Part shown: piece by piece, positions 11,741 through 22,104 of the stretch | Layout: each line of letters begins with the position of its first letter | How positions within the stretch are numbered: position 1 is the stretch's first letter | Assembly: GCA_963513935.1 (NCBI GenBank) | Contig: OY740770.1 | Location: 89,340,198-89,404,197, forward strand | Length of the DNA stretch: 64,000 nucleotides | Source: Aphrophora alni | Lineage: Eukaryota; Arthropoda; Insecta; Hemiptera; Aphrophoridae | Direction: 5' to 3' | Made by a program: the position numbers and the translations under genes | The notes under the pieces: model-generated | Told to the model about the DNA's origin: nothing | Databases searched by the model: none | The model's input: the letters and a program-made list of their open reading frames with translations, nothing else

Positions 11741-14700
11741 ATGTTTTAAAATGAATTCACACCAAACGCATTGAATCACATAAATTAGATAGCGTTTGGA
11801 TTATTTAAAATATAATTGTGTTATTTGTTTTTCTAAAATAAATCCGAGAATAATATTCTATTATATAAAACAACAAATATATTTTTAAATCATAAACATA
11901 ATATACTTACACATCGATAGTCTCAAAATAATATCGTATATATGAATTTATTTTTAGAGTATATATATATATATATAGATCTATATATCGACGTGGTCTC
12001 TTTAATTCATGGAACAAAAAATAGTGTTGAATTGTATTTTAAAACGAATACATAGGTCAAAATTATTTCACTAGATGAAAAATTCAGAACAAAATTGACC
12101 TTATATTCACCTGAAACATTCTTATATTCATATGAAAATAATGTGTAGTAAGATTTACATATTTTAAAAAATGAAAAAATGAAGGAGACAAACAGAGCTG
12201 TCTTTCACATTAAGGAGTGGGCTGTTTAATCAACCCTAATATATAGATGTTGTTTTTTAACTGATAATATCAATGTTAAAATAGTTCCATTCCCGAATAC
12301 CCGACAAAGATTGATTATTAATATTTGGTAAACGTTATAATAACACTCATATATTGTAAACTCATAGTACTTGTCCGCTGAATATATAGCTATCCAGAGC
12401 AATCAAATCCGTCAAATGTTGCCACATCCATCTAATCGTCGGTATTCCGTGTATCGATAAGTTTTATATAAACTTAACACAGTTTTTCTAATATACTTTA
12501 TTACTGTTTATTACATATGGAAAAAATTAAATAAAACTAAGTTAAACAATATACATACCCTAACTTTTTATGATATTAGAAGACGGGAAATTTAATTATT
12601 TTTTATTTTATTTTATGTGATTTCAGTAATCTATCTTTCACCTGATAAATGAAAGTGTTTAAAAGTGTGAAAAAAACTAAAATGTTTAATCTAAAATGGT
12701 GGATTATAGATGTTCATGTATCGTAAATATTTCCTTTTGAGCAAATTTTTTAACACATTTTTACATTTTAATATTTCGAATATTAGTCGCATAGTGCAAA
12801 GTCTATGGTTACAATAGCCTAAATTTTATTAAAATTTAAGTTAAATGTAAACTAGAATCAAGCCACTATGTAATGTTTTATAATAAAAGAATTCTGTGCT
12901 TCTCAAGATGGCCGACCATTATCCTTCGACTACACAGTAAACTTTGAAAAAAAACTCCCACTAATTAACGTGAGAAGGCATAGAATTACATCTGAAGTTA
13001 ATTTTTTTAATTAGGTGACTCCAACTCTATAACTTATAGAAAACAATCGTTATTCACGAGTGTATATATTTGCTCTTTAAAATATACAATTTATCTTTTA
13101 TACAATTTGTGTTAAAATTTGCTCCTAATTATATTTAAAGTTACTTTAAAAACATTTTAATATAATATGATCTATAATGAAAAAACACAATTTAAATACC
13201 TGTAAAGATGATCGCTCCCTAGTCTGTGAGACTGTTCATAACTTACAAGAAATAATTGCATCCAGATCATCATCTTGAAGCTGATGAAACACTCAATTAC
13301 ACAGAGTAATCTCTGAAACTAATTTCCTCTGTTAGCTACATCCATAGCTTAGAGTCTGTACATCCGATAATCACTAAGATATCTTTAGATAAAATGAGGA
13401 CTAATAAGACATCAATATACGAAGACGTGCAAGATAGTGGATTAATTTGACTGGAATAGTTAATACAAACAACATGTAGGCTAAGTGACAATAAAATTCA
13501 AGTCAAATATCTCAAAATTAAATATAAGTGAATTGGGATTGTAAAAAATGCTTAGCTTTCTATCCTGGAAATTATTTTATATAATAGTTTTTCAAAATAA
13601 AAAATATTCGAAAAGATGTTGTTTATCTTTCTTTTCTATTTTTGAAGTTTTCGTGAACTTTTTTGCATTATTGTTTTATGTTATATAAAGGTTAGGAATA
13701 TAAGTAGCATCGAATAAAAAATACGCCTTTCTCTTGCGCTTACTAACAACTCTGTCGCACCTAGTGCATGAGTTATAGAAAGTAGTACAACAATCCAATT
13801 AGTGGATACCTAAATTTAAATTATTACATAATAATATTATAAATAATTATTGTACAACAATAATAACAATTATTGTTTCTCAATGACAACAGTGAGCAAA
13901 TATAAAATAAACCAAACCAATTTGATTACTACACTATAAGTGTACTAGTATCACTACTTTTGACACTATTATTTTGACAATTTAAACACATAAACGTTGA
14001 ATATAAACGTTTTATTCGTTTATAAATAATTCAATAAGAAAAAGTTACTTACCTTATTATCTTTCCCTACGTCACGTGATCTCTTTTTAATTTTTTAAAA
14101 CGCTTATAGGGACTTTTATCCCATTATCAGATATCCCTCTCGTTCATCTGATATCGTCCCTACATTAAAACAAATTATCAAACAATACAAAACAAACACA
14201 TTCAGTACAGTTTATAGGTGCTCTCCATACGGCTACCGAGCGGGAATTGTTATTTTGTTACCTCCCATTATTTAACCATTTTTTGTCGTTAACTTCTTGG
14301 ACTTTTGTCGCCGTGTCAAACAAGTATATGACTCCAATTTTAGTTGATCGTTTAATAACGTTTGTTGTTTTGACGGCCTCAGGTTAGCAAAAAAGATTAC
14401 TGATGATGCGATATAAGTCCCGAAACGCGTTAAAAGAAAATTACATGTGATCAACTGACGGAGTGAAGCAAAATAAGGTAAGAAACTTTGACTTTTTCAA
14501 TAGTGACCTGGAATATGAATAAGAAAATCATTATATAAATTAGGTGTTTACAAATAATAATAGGTGAATTTAAACAAAGCACTTTAGGTTACAATTTTAA
14601 GTTTCTAACATATGCGTAAGCTTCTAGACACGTTGTTTTACATCCTAAATATATCCATAAATAATAGGAGTTAATCTTTTATCTTGAAACAAATAATATT

Positions 14701-15545
14701 TTTTCTTTTAAGATTTTCTAAACTTTTTCGAATAAATTGTAGCAATAATAAGGGTATTATTTATACATTTTGTACAATATGATTGAAACACCTATTCAAT
14801 TTTAAAATGACCATGAGCTTTAGGTATTATGTGATAACTTAAATTATAATCAGGGATATTATATTAATAAAAAAAAAATCAATGTGTTGTTTTGAAATAC
14901 TATATATGTTTTTTAAATACTACAATAAAAAATAGGAAACACAGTTACTATCTTACATTAAATTATTTTTTATTTGGACAATAGTTGTAAATAAACTCAG
15001 AAATGTACACAAAACAGCCACTTCTTCATAATATTTACTAAAAAATTTATAAAAAAATAACCTTCACATTCCTTAGGTAAAACTCTTAAAACGACTAGAA
15101 AGTATAATTCACGTTACAGGTTTTAATGGCTGGATAAATGCATGAAACCCTTTTAAATTGCTTTCTGGCCCGAGTTTGGCTCTCCTTCCAAAGTGTTCAT
15201 TCAGAAGCACCTACAATCAACCCATACTTCCCTGATAGTATAAATATAGATATATGAAGTGGAATGAAAATAGAGATGAAAGCATAAAATTCTGTTTAGT
15301 AACATTTTGTAAAATATATTTTAAAAAAACATTCATTATAGCTTTACTAATACTGTACAGTATATAAAGTAGTTTTAGCTGATACCATATAACTATTTAT
15401 GATATTTGTGTTTACAAAATTAAAAATTGTAAATTCGATATTAGTAAGTGGTGCAATAAAATACGAAACTGAGACATAATTTTTTTTAAATACAAATTTT
15501 AAATGAGGTGGCAAGAATAACGCTAAGACACACATAACAAATATA
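11741..15545. other. AT-rich intergenic DNA, mostly featureless
   Basis: No gene or RNA was recognised. A hammerhead-like motif lies at 14400-14430 and is listed separately. The rest is low-complexity AT-rich DNA. Confidence 0.5.
14400..14430 (+). other. Hammerhead-like repeat motif, copy 2
   Basis: CTGATGA (14400-14406) and GAAAC (14422-14426), the invariant blocks of a hammerhead ribozyme core, are separated by 15 nt and followed by GCGTT. The 15-nt spacer does not form a convincing stem II. This is a motif match, not a proven ribozyme. Confidence 0.35.
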
Positions 15546-15547
15546 TA

Positions 15548-15868
15548 CAGTGTGAGTCAAAAGTATGGATACACCCTGTTAAATTTTAAATGGATAAAGA
15601 TAGAAACTAAAATGGAAAAATGAAACTCAGAACACCTTTCTAAAAAATGAAAGTGAACTTTTTAGCCACTATTACAACTTTGCCCATTTCCCCAAAATGG
15701 GATGTTTGGGGGGCAGCTCAAAATTTTTAAATATAAAGACCCATTAAGTGACACCTCCTTTTAATGTCCTTGATTAAAGAAGAAGAACAGTGGAAACTAG
15801 AGCTTTCTATCTCAACCCAGTACAAAATGGCAGCTCATTGAAATTAAGTAAAACTTCATTGAGGCACC
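15548..15868 (+). mobile_element. Partial mariner-type MITE (left copy)
   Basis: Begins CAGTGTGAGTCAAAAGTATG directly after TA. It matches, as reverse complement, the right end at 24700-25021, running from the terminus to near the palindrome centre. It is then cut short and followed by a second copy starting GAGTCAAAAGTATGG. The TA target and terminal sequence fit the Tc1/mariner superfamily. There is no transposase. Confidence 0.7.
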
Positions 15869-15943
15869 TGAGTCAAAAGTATGGATACACCCTGTTAAAT
15901 TTTAAATGGATAAAGATAGAAAAATGAAAGTTAGGACACCTTT

Positions 15944-18304
15944 TGCAACGGTTTAATTGAACCGCCTGCAAGGAGCAATTTTGGAAAAGAGCTAAATTCC
16001 AAAATTTCAATTAAATCAAATAATAATTGTAGAAATGACAAAAACATTTCTAAATATAAAATAACACATGTAAAGTTAAAGGGAATATGTAAGTTAGCCA
16101 AGCCAAGGTCACGCGCCTTGACAGGAAATATTTAGCGTTCCGGATTGAACAGGAATTCGTCCATATGTTTCTAATGCAAAAAACATCAAAATCCGAAAAC
16201 TTAAATTAAAATGATATAATCGTGTAGAGCTAGGAAAACCTAATAATAAATAATAAGAGAATAAACTCGTCAAATTAATAATAAAAAAGTTATAGCCATA
16301 ATAAAACGTCATAAAACATAAAAAACCCTTAAAATGAAGAAATTCCAAAATCTAATAATAACAACGCATAACCATAATATAAACTAGAGATAAATAAGAC
16401 TCGAAATCAAAATTTAATAAAAGACCATAAAGTAATTAAATAATAAATAACCAAAAATGCAGAAAGTACCGTAACTTGTGAAACCCAGAAGCGAGGAAGA
16501 AGAGGAAAGCAGTTTTGGAACTTTCAGCATCAGAGGAACAACTTACAAAAAGAAGATTTTCAAAATTTCCAAAAATGGAAAAACTAAATTTTGAAAACTT
16601 ACGAAATTTTCAAATCTCCGTAAAAGAAAAAATATACGTCGTATCGCTACAAATGAAGATTTAAAATCATCAGGAAAAGAAGGGCTTCAAAATGAAATCA
16701 CCCAGAAGAAGATCGAGCGAAGCGAACGGGATATATGAAGAAAAGAAGAATTCGCAAGTAAAAAATTATAAATTTCAGGAATCAACTTGTCTTGAACGTC
16801 GTGCGCAGAGTAGGCAGTAGACGCATGGAGAGGAAAAGTTACCAACTTCAACATAAATCCACCATAAGAAATTAAACTAATTATACCAAATAATAATAGA
16901 AATAGATAATTTAAAATGAAAAAAAATAGACAAACAATAGAAGAATAAGCCAAGGAAAGTTCATCGTAGTGCATATAAATAAATAAAATTAATTAAATTG
17001 TGAAATAAAACAGTAACAATAATCAGTGAAGGTTGGCCACACTGAAAGGCCTAAAATTCGACGAGTTAACTTTCTTCAAGTTAATTCGACAGTCTCGTTT
17101 AGTACCAGCTCCAGGGAAGTCTTCTAATAGCAGCTCCAGGAAAGATCACCAACTTTACTCAAGTCTGAACAGGAAATCGTCGTGAAAAATATTGTCAACG
17201 CTCTGTACTTCGCCAGGTTAATAACGGTGCCTACAGAAAGGATCGGCCTTGCAGGAGACAACGTGACATCCTACAACAGCTTAGTAGAAGAGATCTTCAC
17301 TACGGACTCCGGCAAACATTCTTCTAGAACTTGTCGTCATCAACAGATTCTTCGAGAACTGGACTTCGAGATATTCTAGACAACTCTCAGAAAACATCTC
17401 CAAGATCCTCTAACACTCTCAGAATCAGGACGAGCGGACTTGTGCACTCCACAAAACAAGGTACTGCATAAATCAAGCTTTTTTAATAAATAAAATATTT
17501 TTTAATAAACTTGAATTACGTCCAAAATTATTAAACTCAAAAAAGTTAAATAATAACATTTTAAAGACAAAGTAAAGTCAAAATAAAGCCAATTTTAAAT
17601 TCCTTCAAATAAAGAGATATAAAATACAATAAAATTCGAGTCCAATAATAAAGCAAAAGTAACAGATTGGAAAGGAATAAATAATAGGATTCATATTTAT
17701 GTGTATTAGAATAAGAATATAATTTGTTAGTTTTAGTTATTGTTAAAATTGTTTAATATAGTGGATTTTCAGTTTGTTAAAAGAGAAAGCATTTAATATA
17801 AATTGTCAGAAAAGGCGACATTAATTGTTGTAAGAGATTCGAAAGAAATCCATTGTTTCTCAAAATAAAAATTAAATTGTAGACTTTTAAATAAATTTGT
17901 TAAATTTCACTGTTGGATATTTTAATTAAAACTAACCCATTCAAAGAAACTCATTACATTAGAAAGAAGAAAAAGTAAGTGCTCACCAGTATAAAGTTAA
18001 AAATTCAAAAAAGAGCAAATTTTGGTGTTAATGAATTAAAGAGCTCCAAAGGGCACACCCTTTGAAAAAGAGTCTGGAGTTTTAAGAAAGGTAAGCTAGT
18101 ATAAGAAGTGAATATATTAATATAGTAAAATTTCCTGTGTTAGCATAAGTTGATTAAAATAAATTATTCTTGTGTGACATAAGAATCAAGAGCCTTATCA
18201 AAACTATTAAACTGCGAAGGAATCACTCTCTATATCGCGGTGTTTAGTTGGGGTAGGGTCCTGCGAGCGTCCCCGTGAGCGTAAAGGGGGGGGGGTGCGT
18301 TGCA
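15944..18304 (+). repeat. 5' LTR of the gag-pro retrotransposon
   Basis: Begins TGCAACGG and ends GTGCGTTGCA, matching the copy at 22105-24462 almost base for base. Differences include single substitutions and G-run length. Open frames inside it (for example about 16109-16348 and 16687-16974 minus, 17182-17379 plus) recur identically in the other LTR and are not convincing genes. At 2.36 kb it is long for an insect element. Confidence 0.92.
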
Positions 18305-18325
18305 AGTGGCGTCCAACAGCGTAGG
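18305..18325 (+). promoter_or_regulatory. Primer-binding-site-like sequence
   Basis: TGGCGTCCAACAGCG starts 2 nt after the LTR's terminal CA, the position and TGG start expected of a tRNA primer site. I cannot assign the tRNA with confidence. Confidence 0.5.
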
Positions 18326-18473
18326 CTCGAAAGTAACCAAACAAAAAATTGTTAAAATTACTTTAGGGTTGAAAACGAACAGCTTAAATTCATTAAAATC
18401 AAAATTAAAACTTAAAACTTAAAACTTAAATAAATAAATAGTAGTAAACCTAATAAATAAATCTAAATAAAAA

Positions 18474-19745
18474 ATGGCAGCTCCGAAAGAAACAGAAACG
18501 GAAATGCAGAAGTTCATGAGATATATCCAGGCGAAAGAAAAAGAACGCGAAGCTAGGGAAGAGGCAGATAAAAAAGAACGCGAGGAGAGAGAAAAAGCAC
18601 GCGAATCGGAGAGGAAAAAAGAGAAAAAAGAACGCGAAGCTAGGGAATTAGAACGGGAGACTAGGGAAAACGAAGAGAAAAGGGAACGCGAAGCGAAAGA
18701 AAGAGAACGCGAAGCTAGGGAATTAGCACGCGAAGAAAACGAACAAGCGAGTAGGGAAGAACTCTTACAAGCTGTAGGCGGTTTAGGAGAAGATGTAAAG
18801 AGAAATTTTGAAGCAATTCAAAATAGAGTCGGAAATTGCGAAGACGAAATAGTCGTTTTGAAAGGGGAAATTCAGGAAATAGGGGAAACAATTAAAGGAC
18901 AGGATGACAAAATTAAACAAAATAAAGTTAATTGCGAAACGTTAAGCAAAAATATAAAATCGTTAGAAACCAAAATGAGACAGACAAGTATAGGGCAAAG
19001 TTTAGTAGGGGCTGGGAGAAGCGTAGTATACGTACAACCCGGTGCAGCAGGAAATAAAACTGTCGAATTTTGGGGAAGTTCCAAAGAAAGTCCAATGAAA
19101 TTTCTAGCCGAAATAGAAGAGATTTTCATGGAAATCGATCCACAATTAGACGAAGGGGAGAAATTAAAAATCGTGGAACGACACATAAAAGGGCCGGTAA
19201 TAGAATGGTGGAACGTAATAAAAGATAATAAAGATAGATACGGACAATTTAGGGTTAAATTTATAAAAAATTATTGGGGATATCAAGCCCAGCAACATAT
19301 CCGAAATTTAATTGAAAACGGACAATATCGTGATACAGGATATATGTCAAGAGTTAATTATTTTTGCAAAATGGTGGCTAAAGGACAATATCTTGATCCA
19401 CCAATCCCAGAAAAATTTATGATTAATAGAATCATGCGACATTTTGAACAAAAGGTACAATTTGCGAGTATAGGAAGTCATAGCGAAACCGTTGAAAGCG
19501 CGATAGAATTTCTTAGAACGTTCGAAACGATGGAAGGCGAACCACGTAGGGAAAATCGAGAAGAAAGACCAGCGTATAAGGGGAACCTTGATAGGAAAAT
19601 GGCAGGAGCCATGGACTCTCAAACCTATCCTAGAACACCTAACCTTAGATCCTATGGGAATAAACCGCAAACAAACCAAAACCAAAGTAACCAAAAACCC
19701 AATCCTACACTACCTAACAATCCGAGACCCAGTCCAAAAAACTAG
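18474..19745 (+). CDS. gag: Retrotransposon Gag polyprotein
   Basis: A 423-residue structural protein expected to form the cytoplasmic virus-like particle. Residues about 15-165 are an extremely charged Glu/Arg/Lys coiled coil (EREAREE-type heptads). About 195-330 resembles the retrotransposon Gag capsid domain, with VEFWGSSKESPMKFL near the start and VIEWWNVIKDN and FRVKFIKNYWG in the middle. The C-terminus is Asn/Pro/Gln-rich. No CCHC zinc knuckle is present in this frame. The start is the first ATG after the LTR leader. The stop TAG is immediately preceded by a -1 slippery heptamer, so part of translation should continue into the protease frame. A long coiled-coil N-terminus is unusual but compatible with Ty3/Gypsy Gags. 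Confidence 0.85.
   Translation: MAAPKETETEMQKFMRYIQAKEKEREAREEADKKEREEREKARESERKKEKKEREARELERETRENEEKREREAKEREREARELAREENEQASREELLQAVGGLGEDVKRNFEAIQNRVGNCEDEIVVLKGEIQEIGETIKGQDDKIKQNKVNCETLSKNIKSLETKMRQTSIGQSLVGAGRSVVYVQPGAAGNKTVEFWGSSKESPMKFLAEIEEIFMEIDPQLDEGEKLKIVERHIKGPVIEWWNVIKDNKDRYGQFRVKFIKNYWGYQAQQHIRNLIENGQYRDTGYMSRVNYFCKMVAKGQYLDPPIPEKFMINRIMRHFEQKVQFASIGSHSETVESAIEFLRTFETMEGEPRRENREERPAYKGNLDRKMAGAMDSQTYPRTPNLRSYGNKPQTNQNQSNQKPNPTLPNNPRPSPKN
19736..19742 (+). promoter_or_regulatory. -1 ribosomal frameshift site A AAA AAC
   Basis: In the gag frame the codons CCA AAA AAC precede the stop TAG, giving the canonical X XXY YYZ heptamer. After a -1 slip the next codon starts at 19742, and that frame is open with no stop through to 21298, the protease ORF. 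Both the sequence and the frame geometry fit programmed gag-pro frameshifting. I did not identify a downstream pseudoknot. Confidence 0.8.
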
Positions 19746-21298
19746 GTTATAAGGTCCCGGAAAAAAGCAAAAGAAAACGGTTACAGGCAAAGACAGGATT
19801 CGGGGCCGCAGATCAAAATGTAAAAAATAAAATCAAAACAGAGAAACCTTTAGAAAACTTTTCAAAAATTAAAAATCCAACATTAAAATCAGTAGGGAAA
19901 TTACAAAACATTTCATGCGATATTAGGGAAGAGTTAATGACAGAAGGCGAAAATATCAACATTCAAACAAAATTATTAGAAAAATGTCCGGAAATAAACG
20001 TCAAAATTCATCAAACAAATATAAAAGTTTTAGTAGACACGGGAGCGCAGTGGTCGTGTATACAAGCTGAATATTTGGAGGAGTTAAAAAGACGGGGAAA
20101 CAAATTTTTAGAATTACCAGTTTATAACGTCGAAGTAGTAACAGCCATTAAACAGAAAAAACAAAAAGTTTCAAAACAAGTATCAATACCCGTGCAATTT
20201 AACGACAGAGTAGTAGATATAAATTTTCTGGTAGTACCAAAGTTAACTAGTTTAGGTATATTAGGATGTAATAGCCTATTCGAGTTAAACGCGAAAATTA
20301 ATATGGAGGAAAAATACGTAATAATAAATGTAGAAGGGGAAAACAGAAAAATAAATTTCATCGAAGAAGCTAAAAAAGTAACTTCAAAAACCAATCTATT
20401 AAATAGATTGGACATAGAACAACCGTCAGCTAAAATCTGTGTACGGAAATTGCGAAACCAAATTAGCAATATAGGAGGTCCAAATACTATAATGCGAGCG
20501 AATGGGGCGTTATATGTTACTACATTACCCAGTGTAGAAGTAAAAAACGAGGGTACCGAACGTGACCAAGCCGAACGTGACAAAGGGGGAGAAAATACCA
20601 GAATTGACCAAACAGGACGTGTAAACAACAAACGTGACGGGAGGAAAGAAAAAACCGAAGCCGACAACACCGAACGAGACAATACAGGAAGGAACAGGAG
20701 AAGGGGAAACTTAGAGAGGTTAAGGGAGTTTGAACTCAAAGGAAAACAGGAGATAAACCTTAGAAACCAAAACACGGTCGAAAGGAGGATGCCAATTCAA
20801 GGAAGGAACTTTAAAATCCAAAAGGAGATTAAAAGTGGAGCATCCTATCCAAGAAGAAGCAGGAAGAAGAGCGAAGCGAGCGAGACAAGGGAAGAACCAT
20901 ATCCAAAAAAGCTTCAGAGTCGTGAGTTATTCGTACAAGGGCTAAGCAAAGTCGTCGTAAATAAAGAAGTAAGTCTTAAGCACCAAATACAAAATGGAGA
21001 CCACGCAAAAATGAAGGGATCACTGGTAAACATACCTAAGTTCGAATTAAGCTTAATTCCAAAAGGGGAGTCCAGTAGTCAATCAAACCCAAACCTGAAT
21101 AAGTTAGGAGCGAACGAAACAAAAAAGTTCAAAAATCGAGATGTAACCAAAAAGGTTAAATTCAAAACAAAATTAAAGCATAGTCAAAAAAGGAAGGGGA
21201 AAAATAAATTTAAGTTAAAAAGGAAGGGAAACGTATTCGTAAAACTAAAAATAAAAAATAAACCAACGGTAAAGTTAAAAACTAGTAATAAAGGTTAG
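19742..21298 (+). CDS. pro: Retropepsin-like aspartic protease ORF (expressed by -1 frameshift)
   Basis: The frame is open from the slippery site; the first ATG is at 19937. About 35-40 residues after that ATG lies VLVDTGAQWSCI, the retropepsin DTGA active site. It is followed by flap and hydrophobic strands (VSIPVQFNDRVVDINFLVV) and LGILGCNSL, the conserved second motif. The remaining 300 residues are highly basic (KLKIKNKPTVKLK and similar) and may bind nucleic acid in place of a Gag zinc knuckle. The protease would cleave Gag during particle maturation. The polyprotein ends here, with no reverse transcriptase, RNase H or integrase, and only about 800 nt of non-coding DNA precedes the 3' LTR. 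Confidence 0.85.
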   Translation, partial: LGYKVPEKSKRKRLQAKTGFGAADQNVKNKIKTEKPLENFSKIKNPTLKSVGKLQNISCDIREELMTEGENINIQTKLLEKCPEINVKIHQTNIKVLVDTGAQWSCIQAEYLEELKRRGNKFLELPVYNVEVVTAIKQKKQKVSKQVSIPVQFNDRVVDINFLVVPKLTSLGILGCNSLFELNAKINMEEKYVIINVEGENRKINFIEEAKKVTSKTNLLNRLDIEQPSAKICVRKLRNQISNIGGPNTIMRANGALYVTTLPSVEVKNEGTERDQAERDKGGENTRIDQTGRVNNKRDGRKEKTEADNTERDNTGRNRRRGNLERLREFELKGKQEINLRNQNTVERRMPIQGRNFKIQKEIKSGASYPRRSRKKSEASETREEPYPKKLQSRELFVQGLSKVVVNKEVSLKHQIQNGDHAKMKGSLVNIPKFELSLIPKGESSSQSNPNLNKLGANETKKFKNRDVTKKVKFKTKLKHSQKRKGKNKFKLKRKGNVFVKLKIKNKPTVKLKTSNKG

Positions 21299-22092
21299 AA
21301 TAGTAAAATAATAGTAAACATAAAGTAGAATAGGTAAATTCGTAAATTCATAATCATAAACATCGTCCATAATAATATGTAATAAATCCAAAAAGAATAA
21401 AGTTCAGAATAAATCGCAACGGTAGATAAAAACCAGCTGTTTCGATAAAAGCGAGGGGGAGAATTGGGACAAGTTGCGTAGGTCAGTTACTAAATAAACA
21501 AGCATCCGGAAGACATGAAAATTGTACAGTAATTAAGGTAGAGAGGGGTTCTTTCGTTATAGCAATAACGGAAACAAGAAATGTCAACATTCAAAGGAAT
21601 TCCAATCTGTTACTTGGCGTAATCTAACCTAGCGCGAAATCAATTAAAAGTAAGGATGGCTTGATTTATGTAACTTACCTTAGTGCAAAAGTGATTAAAT
21701 TTGTGTCAAAATTTATAATTTTAAAAAAGTTAGGATAAAGTGTAAATGTGTATAACTATGTATAATCATGCTAAATAGACTGTTTCAGATGAAAGAGAGA
21801 CGAAATGAACTATCGAACATGAAAAATATATATGTATTTGTATAAAATAAGGATTGTTTTCATATGAATATGTCATGTTTATTACCATGTTTTTGAAAAA
21901 TATATATGTCACCAATTAATCATTTATGTTAGAAATAGGATTGTTTTATAGATAGTAAGTTTTCATGTTATATAGATAATTATGGTTTTTAAATAGAAAG
22001 GAAGTAGATATGTAAAGAGAATAGAAAAGTTTAAAGAACATAAAATTTTAAAATCTAAAAAAGGGATTTTAATGTCAAAATTTTAAGTTTTT
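21299..22092. other. Non-coding interior between pro and the 3' LTR
   Basis: AT-rich stretch where pol would lie in an autonomous element. No open frame or pol remnant was recognised. Its absence looks like a clean lack rather than mutational decay. Confidence 0.6.
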
Positions 22093-22102
22093 GAGAGGGG
22101 AA
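22093..22102 (+). promoter_or_regulatory. Polypurine tract
   Basis: GAGAGGGGAA sits directly upstream of the 3' LTR, the position of the plus-strand primer in LTR elements. Confidence 0.75.
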
Positions 22103-22104
22103 TT

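Noticed and set aside
16109..16974. Antisense frames inside the LTRs (also 22270-23135)
   Set aside because: Duplicated simply because the LTRs are duplicated; hydrophobic AT-rich translations with no family.
18872..19694. Antisense frames over gag and pro (also 20122-20775)
   Set aside because: Shadows of the well-supported gag and protease genes.
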